Source: Chloroflexota bacterium (lineage in GTDB: Bacteria > Chloroflexota > Limnocylindria > QHBO01). Taken from it: DNA of 6,053 bases. Of the stretch, positions 1 to 4,616 are shown in pieces. Position numbers and translations under genes: made by a program. How positions within the stretch are numbered: the first letter of the stretch is position 1; every line of letters starts with the position of its first letter. The stretch spans positions 1-6,053 of the forward strand of contig JAGXHP010000184.1 of NCBI GenBank assembly GCA_024636135.1, written 5' to 3'. The notes under the pieces were generated by a model that had not been told where the DNA came from, ran no database searches, and was given only the letters and a program-made list of their open reading frames with translations.

Positions 1-477
1 CGTGCATTCCCACGTGCGCTCACCGTGCTCCGATGCCAGGGCCGACATGAGGGCCCGGCCGCGGAGCGCGCAGCAGGCGTCGCGCTTGCCATTGGTGCAC
101 ACGAGGAAGATCGGCTCCTGCCACGGCGCGCCGAACGACTCCACGGGCTCATCGGCGATGGCCTCGACGGAGAGCTCCGCGAGATCCTCGAGCTCGCGAG
201 CTGCCATGCGCCGTGCAACCACATCGACGAGGATGACGCGACGAACCGCATCGGCGGCTGGGTCGGCCTCGCGGCGTTTGATCAAAAGCACGCGGACGCC
301 ACGCGCCTTGGCCGCGGCTGGAAACTCCGGCCCCAGGACATCCTTGACGGCATCGGTGCCCCAGGCGCTTCGGTCCTCGACCAGCAGCCAGCGGCGTCGC
401 TGCTCCACGCTGCCGATCATCGGCTCGTCGAGCTCGTCGGCCACGGCGCTGCAGCGCATCGGCGGCGAGATGCTCAC
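1..477 (-). CDS. Sucrase/ferredoxin-like (Apd1-type) [2Fe-2S] protein, 3' end missing
   Basis: Partial gene: 159 residues are visible and the reading frame runs off the left edge. The N-terminal part has a Cys-Ser pair (C9-S10) followed by WLLVE (30-34) and AWGTDAV (38-44), typical of the sucrase/ferredoxin-like family (PF06999). The second half contains VCTNGKRDACCALRGR (126-141), which gives a C127-x8-C136 spacing, and ends in TWECT. In characterised relatives (yeast Apd1/Aim32) the thioredoxin-like domain binds a [2Fe-2S] cluster with two Cys of a Cx8C motif and two His of a following HxGGH motif; that His motif would lie just outside this window. The role is probably soluble electron transfer or redox; the partner is unknown. 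I chose the GTG start at 477 because it overlaps the MFS stop (GTGA) and has GGAGG 4 nt upstream; the ATG at 459 has no ribosome binding site. Family assignment is confident, function is not. Confidence 0.85.
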   Translation of the reverse strand, partial: MSISPPMRCSAVADELDEPMIGSVEQRRRWLLVEDRSAWGTDAVKDVLGPEFPAAAKARGVRVLLIKRREADPAADAVRRVILVDVVARRMAARELEDLAELSVEAIADEPVESFGAPWQEPIFLVCTNGKRDACCALRGRALMSALASEHGERTWECT

Positions 478-1787
478 GTCGCCTCCGCGTCAGGGATGGA
501 TTCCAGGCCGCGGACCGGCGACAGCAGAACGGGCAGGAATCCGATGAAGGACCCGATGGCGCCGATCCAGATCGTCGCCTGCAGGCCGATCATTCCGCCG
601 AGGATGCCGCCGGCGATCGACCCGATCGGGATCGTTCCCCACACGATGAAGCGCATCGTGGCGTTCATCCGGCCGAGCATCCGCTCCGGCGTGATGGCCT
701 GGCGGAAGCTCACCTGGTTGACGTTGTAGATCACCGCCGTGGCCGCGCCGATCACACCGCCGGCAACGAGGAACGGGATGGGGGCGTCACGCGGCGCGAT
801 CGCCACGAGAACGAGCATGAACGGCGAGAGGGCCGCGCTGACCACGATGACCGGTCCCAGGCCGAACCATCGGGCCAGGCGCTCCGCGCTCAGCGCGCCG
901 ATGAGGACCCCGAGGTTGGCGAGGGCGAAGATGAGGCCGAGCGTGCCGGGGGTGATGCCCAGCTCCCGGACGATGTAGAGCACCATGATCACGCCGCCGA
1001 TGTTGCCGAACAGGTTGAGCGTGCCCGTGCAGGCCGCGATGTAGCGCAGGTAGCGGTGTCCGAGGACGTAGCGCAGGCCCTCGGCCGCCTCTTGTCGCAT
1101 CGAGGGTCGAGGCCCGGTCGCGAGGTCGTGCGGCTCGGGTGCCGGCTCCGGACTTCGGATGAACAGCAGCATGAGCGCCGACCCGAGGTAGGACAGCGCG
1201 TCGAACAGGATCGCGAAGGGAGCTCGGAACAGCTCGACCAGGAATCCGGCCACGCCCGGCCCAATGACCGTCGAGGCCGAGTTCGACAGCTCGAGCTTGG
1301 CGTTGCCCTCGACGAGCTGGTCGCGGCGCACGACGGCCGGCAGGTACGACTGGTACGCGACGTCGAAGAAGACCTCGAGGCAGCCGACCGCGAAGGCGAC
1401 CGCGTAGAGCTGCACGATCGTGAGCCAGCCGCCGATGAAGGCAACCGGGATGGAGACGAGCAGCGCCGCCCGCCCGAGGTCCGCGGCGATGAGGATCGGC
1501 CGTCGCCGCATCCGGTCGACCCACACGCCGGCCGGGATGGTGAGGAGGATGAAGGGCAGGAATTGGAACGTCCCGAGCAGGCCGATCTGGAACGGCGTTG
1601 CCTGCAGGGTGATGATCGCGACGAGGGGCAGGGCGAGCTGCGTGATCTCGTCGCCGAACTGGCTGATCGTCTGCGCCGACCACAGCTTCAGGAAGTTGCG
1701 CTCCCGCCACAGGGTGGTGCGCCGTGGAGTTGCTGCCCCGAGCTCGGCAGGCGACGGCTCCCCCGGTGTCGGCGTCTCGAGCGACAA
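474..1787 (-). CDS. MFS exporter, EntS/MFS_3-like (DHA3-type)
   Basis: A 437-residue membrane transporter of the major facilitator superfamily, predicted to use the proton gradient to export a small molecule. After a polar Pro-rich tail (1-30) it begins with the family's NFLKLWSAQTISQFGDEIT (31-49), then TM helices; the loop between TM2 and TM3 carries the MFS signature GVWVDRMRRRP (87-97). A cytoplasmic middle loop (about 211-240, SPEPAPEPHD...) separates two six-helix halves. TPERMLGRMNATMRF (366-380) is typical of the group that includes the enterobactin exporter EntS and many multidrug or macrolide-efflux proteins. The length is normal for the family. The start is a TTG 5 nt after the methyltransferase stop, without a convincing Shine-Dalgarno; no ATG or GTG occurs in frame before the conserved region, so TTG with coupling to the upstream gene is the best choice. 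The substrate cannot be read from the sequence. Confidence 0.9.
   Translation of the reverse strand: MSLETPTPGEPSPAELGAATPRRTTLWRERNFLKLWSAQTISQFGDEITQLALPLVAIITLQATPFQIGLLGTFQFLPFILLTIPAGVWVDRMRRRPILIAADLGRAALLVSIPVAFIGGWLTIVQLYAVAFAVGCLEVFFDVAYQSYLPAVVRRDQLVEGNAKLELSNSASTVIGPGVAGFLVELFRAPFAILFDALSYLGSALMLLFIRSPEPAPEPHDLATGPRPSMRQEAAEGLRYVLGHRYLRYIAACTGTLNLFGNIGGVIMVLYIVRELGITPGTLGLIFALANLGVLIGALSAERLARWFGLGPVIVVSAALSPFMLVLVAIAPRDAPIPFLVAGGVIGAATAVIYNVNQVSFRQAITPERMLGRMNATMRFIVWGTIPIGSIAGGILGGMIGLQATIWIGAIGSFIGFLPVLLSPVRGLESIPDAEAT
482..486 (-). promoter_or_regulatory. Shine-Dalgarno GGAGG for the ferredoxin-like gene
   Basis: GGAGG on the minus strand lies inside the last codons of the MFS gene, 4 nt before the GTG at 477. 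It is the clearest ribosome binding site in the window and decides the GTG start over the ATG six codons further in. With the GTGA stop/start overlap it suggests translational coupling to the exporter. Confidence 0.6.
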
Positions 1788-1792
1788 GGCGG

Positions 1793-2443
1793 TTAGCGCA
1801 CCAGGGCCAGGGTCAGGCCGTCGGCCAGCGGCAGCATCACGTGGTCGACGCGCTCATCGACCGCGATCTTCTCGTTCAGCGCACGGATGGCCCGTACGCT
1901 CTCGCCATCCTCGGCGCCATCCACGACCCGTCCGCCCTGCAGCACGTTGTCGATCAGGATCAGGCCGCCCGGCCGCACCACCCGCAGGCAGCCCTCGTAG
2001 TAGGCGTCATAGCCCGTCTTGTCCGCGTCGATGAAGGCGAGGTCGAACGAGTCGTCGTTCAGCGTGGCCAGCGTCTCCGTGGCGGGACCCAGGCGAAGCT
2101 CGACACGGTCGGCAACGCCGGCGTCGGCCCAGGCGCCGCGCGCGATATCGGTCCATTCGCGACTCACGTCACAGCACAGGATTCGCCCGTCCGGGGGCAG
2201 GGCGAGGGCCATGACGGTCGAGCTGTAGCCGGTGAAGGTGCCGATCTCGATGATCCGGGCCGCGCCGGTCGCCCGAACGAGCAGCGACATGAATGCCCCC
2301 TGCTCGGGCGCGATCTGCATGCCGTGCTCCGGCAGCTTCGCTGTCTCGTCGCGGAGCGCGGCGAGGACCGGGTGCTCCCGCACGCCGAGTCGCTGCACGT
2401 AGTCGACGAGGTCGTCGGTCAGGTTGAGGGTTCGGTTCGACAT
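1793..2443 (-). CDS. Class I SAM-dependent O-methyltransferase (Methyltransf_3, CCoAOMT-like)
   Basis: A 216-residue soluble enzyme of the cation-dependent O-methyltransferase family (PF01596, caffeoyl-CoA/catechol O-methyltransferase type), usual length about 220. It transfers a methyl group from S-adenosylmethionine to a hydroxyl, often of a catechol-like acceptor. Visible motifs: IIEIGTFTGYSST (64-76) is the SAM-binding motif I; CDVSREW (91-97) carries the acidic residue expected to bind the SAM ribose; FDLAFIDADKTGYDAYYE (133-150) and GGLILIDNVL (159-168) supply the usual divalent-metal ligands D139, D165 and N166. The ATG at 2443 begins directly before the conserved helix (LTDDLVDYVQRLGVREHPVL). 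The frame is open further upstream to 2794, but that part overlaps the PIG-L gene and looks like antisense-type noise (Arg/Ser/Pro-rich). No Shine-Dalgarno is evident. The physiological acceptor is unknown; neighbours suggest an exported or detoxified metabolite. Confidence 0.92.
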   Translation of the reverse strand: MSNRTLNLTDDLVDYVQRLGVREHPVLAALRDETAKLPEHGMQIAPEQGAFMSLLVRATGAARIIEIGTFTGYSSTVMALALPPDGRILCCDVSREWTDIARGAWADAGVADRVELRLGPATETLATLNDDSFDLAFIDADKTGYDAYYEGCLRVVRPGGLILIDNVLQGGRVVDGAEDGESVRAIRALNEKIAVDERVDHVMLPLADGLTLALVR

Positions 2444-2460
2444 GGCGCGGCGATGGTACG

Positions 2461-2475
2461 CGTCGCGGCGCGACG
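2461..2475 (-). other. GC-rich hairpin in the only sizeable intergenic gap
   Basis: A perfect 6-bp inverted repeat (CGTCGC and GCGACG) with a 3-nt loop lies between the PIG-L stop (2499) and the methyltransferase start (2443). There is no U-tract after it, so it is not a standard intrinsic terminator. It could be a processing or stabilising element, or chance in GC-rich DNA. Confidence 0.3.
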
Positions 2476-2498
2476 ATGACGGCGACCGGGGCCACGCA

Positions 2499-3416
2499 TC
2501 AATCGCCGAACAGCGAGGTCTCCCGGTGGGTCGAGGCCACGTCCTCGCCGTCGAGCCAGCGCAGGACGAAGGACTCGGTGTCGATCGCGCCGTCGGCCAG
2601 GTCATCGGGCAGGTCCAGCAGCCAGCCGAGGTCCTGGCGCTGCGTCTTGTGGCAGTCCATGCTCCGGCGTTTTGCCTCGAGATGCCCCGAAACGTCGACC
2701 CGGGTCGTGACCTCGGCGTCGGCGCGCCCGAAGTCCATGCCGTCCTCCTGATCGGCCTCGATGGCATCGCCGACCTGAGCGAGCGCCGCGGCATTCGTCG
2801 GATTCAGCTCGTCTGCCGGGGTCGGGACGCTGTCGTCGAGATCCCACGGCAGGGCGATTCCTCGCTCCTTCATGGCGCTCATGAGCTCGAACCAGCGCTC
2901 GCGGACGAACGCGATCTCGTAGAAGCGAGCGACGGCCCACTCCTCGCCGCGAGAAGCCTGGTACGCCTGGCGGGCGATGCGCGCCGCGTTGATGTGATCG
3001 GGATGGCCGTAGTTGCCGTTCTCGTCGTACGTCACGATCGCCCGGGGACGGGCGTCGCGCACGATCTCGACCAGGCGCCGCGTTGCCTCATCCATGTCGG
3101 CCTGCCAGAAGGCAGCGGGATGATCGTTGGCATCGGTGCCGATCATTCCGGAGTCGCGATAGCCGAGCAGGTGGTGATGGATCGCGCCGCCCCCGAGGGC
3201 GTCCACCGAGCAGGCGAGCTCCGCCGCACGGATCGCCGCGAGTCGGGGTCGCGCCTCCTCGGGATCGAGCGTCGGATCGTGGATCTCGCCTTCTGCGCCG
3301 TCGGTGCACGTCACGAGATCGACCCGCACTCCCTCGGCGGCGAGTCGCGCGATGACCCCACCGGTCGCCATCGACTCGTCGTCGGGATGGGCGTGGACGA
3401 AGACGACGCCACCCAT
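2499..3416 (-). CDS. PIG-L family zinc deacetylase, MshB/Mca-like
   Basis: A 305-residue zinc amidohydrolase of the PIG-L/LmbE family. Near the N-terminus VFVHAHPDDES (5-15) holds the metal ligands H10 and D13 and the catalytic base D12; YDENGNYGHPDHI (130-142) holds the third ligand H141 and the equivalents of the MshB active-site Tyr142 and His144 (here Y136 and H138). TCTDGAEGEIHDP (36-48), LGYRDSGM (84-91) and the C-terminal EVTTRVDVSGHLEAK (235-249) with CHKTQ (255-259) match the pattern of mycothiol enzymes: MshB deacetylates GlcNAc-Ins, while Mca cleaves mycothiol S-conjugates to mercapturic acids. The length also fits Mca/MshB rather than the shorter BshB type. ATG at 3416 is chosen because it directly precedes the conserved strand and sits 4 nt after the patatin stop; an extension to 3509 would overlap that gene and is not conserved-looking. 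The exact substrate is undetermined. Confidence 0.88.
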   Translation of the reverse strand: MGGVVFVHAHPDDESMATGGVIARLAAEGVRVDLVTCTDGAEGEIHDPTLDPEEARPRLAAIRAAELACSVDALGGGAIHHHLLGYRDSGMIGTDANDHPAAFWQADMDEATRRLVEIVRDARPRAIVTYDENGNYGHPDHINAARIARQAYQASRGEEWAVARFYEIAFVRERWFELMSAMKERGIALPWDLDDSVPTPADELNPTNAAALAQVGDAIEADQEDGMDFGRADAEVTTRVDVSGHLEAKRRSMDCHKTQRQDLGWLLDLPDDLADGAIDTESFVLRWLDGEDVASTHRETSLFGD

Positions 3417-3420
3417 CGAT

Positions 3421-4278
3421 TCAGCCTGCAAGTGCCGGGATCCTCGTGCTCGGGTGGTTGATGGTAGCGAGTGCGAGCCGTGCGTCGCGCTCTCCGATGG
3501 CAATCGCATGCGCGACCCGGCCGAACTGCAGCGCGTTCATGCGCCCGAGCCGCGGGGAGATCAGGAGGTCCGGCGGGTTGTCCACCACCGGGTCCGCCCA
3601 GCGCGCGGTGAGCAAGGCCAGGTAGCGCCGTGCCGTGAGCCGCTCCTGCGGATCGCGCACCCCGAGCCGCGACGACACCGCCCGAAGGAGGAGGGCGCCC
3701 GGGCGGCTCGCAAGGAACGCGGGCTTCGGGATGTCGGCCAGGACGCCGATGATCGGATCATCGGCCTGCCACTCGCGGGCCAGCGTCACCGGAATTCCCT
3801 CCCAAGGGCCGGCATCACACCACACGCCGTTTCGATCGTGCCGTGGCGGGAAGAAGAACGGAACGGCAATGCTGCGCTCCAGCGCGTCCAGCAGCCTGCC
3901 CCGGGTGATGAGGCGCGGAGCCCCGGCGACCAGGTCGTAGGTGGTCACGCCCAATGGCACCGGGAGATCCTCGATACGCGGATCGCCGAGCGCGCGCGCC
4001 AGGTGGTCGAGCATCGGGCGCGGATCGAAGAGCGCGAACCGCCCGCGGCGCGTGATGAGCCGATGCATCGGCGCGCGCAACGCCCCGGCCTCGATCTCGT
4101 CCGGCGTGCGTCCGGCGGCGAGAGCCGCCCCAACGATGGCGCCCATGCTCGTCCCGACGATGCGTCGAGGCGCGAGATCGTGGGCCGCGAGGGCCCGCGC
4201 GACGCCGACATGTGCCCATCCGCGCGCCCCGCCCCCACCCAGAGCGAGCGTGAATCCATCCGAGATGGGGTGCTCCAC
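3421..4278 (-). CDS. Patatin-like phospholipase (RssA/YchK-like)
   Basis: A compact 285-residue patatin-domain serine hydrolase, expected to hydrolyse acyl ester bonds in lipids; there is no signal peptide or membrane helix, so it is probably cytoplasmic or peripheral. The N-terminus goes straight into the oxyanion-hole loop LALGGGGARGWAHVGV (11-26), then the nucleophile elbow GTSMG (42-46, Ser44). The catalytic dyad Asp is most likely D155 in WCDAGPWEGIPV (153-164), which reads D-A-G where D-G-G/A is usual. The size and layout match short bacterial patatins such as RssA. The start is a GTG 5 nt after the DUF971 stop; the frame stays open upstream to 4668, but that stretch is the shadow of DUF971 in another frame (Arg/Pro-rich) and is not a fusion. 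Ribosome binding site is weak. Substrate is not known. Confidence 0.9.
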   Translation of the reverse strand: MEHPISDGFTLALGGGGARGWAHVGVARALAAHDLAPRRIVGTSMGAIVGAALAAGRTPDEIEAGALRAPMHRLITRRGRFALFDPRPMLDHLARALGDPRIEDLPVPLGVTTYDLVAGAPRLITRGRLLDALERSIAVPFFFPPRHDRNGVWCDAGPWEGIPVTLAREWQADDPIIGVLADIPKPAFLASRPGALLLRAVSSRLGVRDPQERLTARRYLALLTARWADPVVDNPPDLLISPRLGRMNALQFGRVAHAIAIGERDARLALATINHPSTRIPALAG

Positions 4279-4283
4279 GGGCG

Positions 4284-4616
4284 TCAGCCGGATCCCGCGT
4301 GCTCCGGGCAGGCGCAGGACTCGCGGAGCTTCGTGTAGGTGAAGAGGCCCGTGTCGTGGCCATCTGCCCAGATGGGCGCAAGCGCGTAGCGGCCGATCCA
4401 CCGGATCTCGTTGAGGGTCGTCTGCTTCTCGTCGAAGAACGTCTCGAGCGTGACGACCCCGGGCAGATTGCCCTCGCCGGCGCACAGGGCGCACGGACAG
4501 GCGCGGCGGAGGTCCTGCCACGACCATTCGCCGAGGTGCCCATCGTCCCATCGGATGCGCATGCGACGTGCGGTCTCGTCGAGCTCCACGCCGATCGGGT
4601 TCACGATCTGGGTCAT
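4284..4616 (-). CDS. DUF971 protein (gamma-butyrobetaine hydroxylase-like N-terminal domain)
   Basis: A 110-residue protein that is essentially one DUF971 domain (PF06155). The family appears as the N-terminal zinc-binding domain of gamma-butyrobetaine hydroxylase, as the C-terminal domain of the HCF101 iron-sulfur carrier, and as stand-alone bacterial proteins of unclear role. Visible marks: MRIRWDDGH (19-27), LRRACPCALC (36-45) with C40, C42 and C45, and IWADGHDTGLFTY (82-94) with H87; in the hydroxylase the equivalent three Cys plus one His bind zinc. A further pair, C101 and C103, lies in ESCACPEH near the end. The ATG at 4616 overlaps the stop of the propeller gene (ATGA), which points to translational coupling; the frame is open to 4712, but that part overlaps the upstream gene. 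Function is unknown; a metal-binding or iron-sulfur-related accessory role is an inference from domain partners. Confidence 0.85.
   Translation of the reverse strand: MTQIVNPIGVELDETARRMRIRWDDGHLGEWSWQDLRRACPCALCAGEGNLPGVVTLETFFDEKQTTLNEIRWIGRYALAPIWADGHDTGLFTYTKLRESCACPEHAGSG

Noticed and set aside
25..729. Long plus-strand open frames across the left end
   Set aside because: They lie antisense to the ferredoxin-like and MFS genes, have no recognisable domain, and their open length follows from GC-rich codon use on the other strand.
2461..2475. Intrinsic terminator between PIG-L and methyltransferase
   Set aside because: The stem is only 6 bp and is not followed by a run of T on the minus strand.
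2444..2794. N-terminal extension of the methyltransferase to 2794
   Set aside because: It overlaps the conserved C-terminus of the PIG-L gene, is low-complexity Arg/Ser/Pro, and the domain is complete from the ATG at 2443.
2424..3461. 345-codon plus-strand open frame
   Set aside because: It is antisense to the PIG-L gene, which has a full set of catalytic motifs; the plus-strand product shows no known motif.
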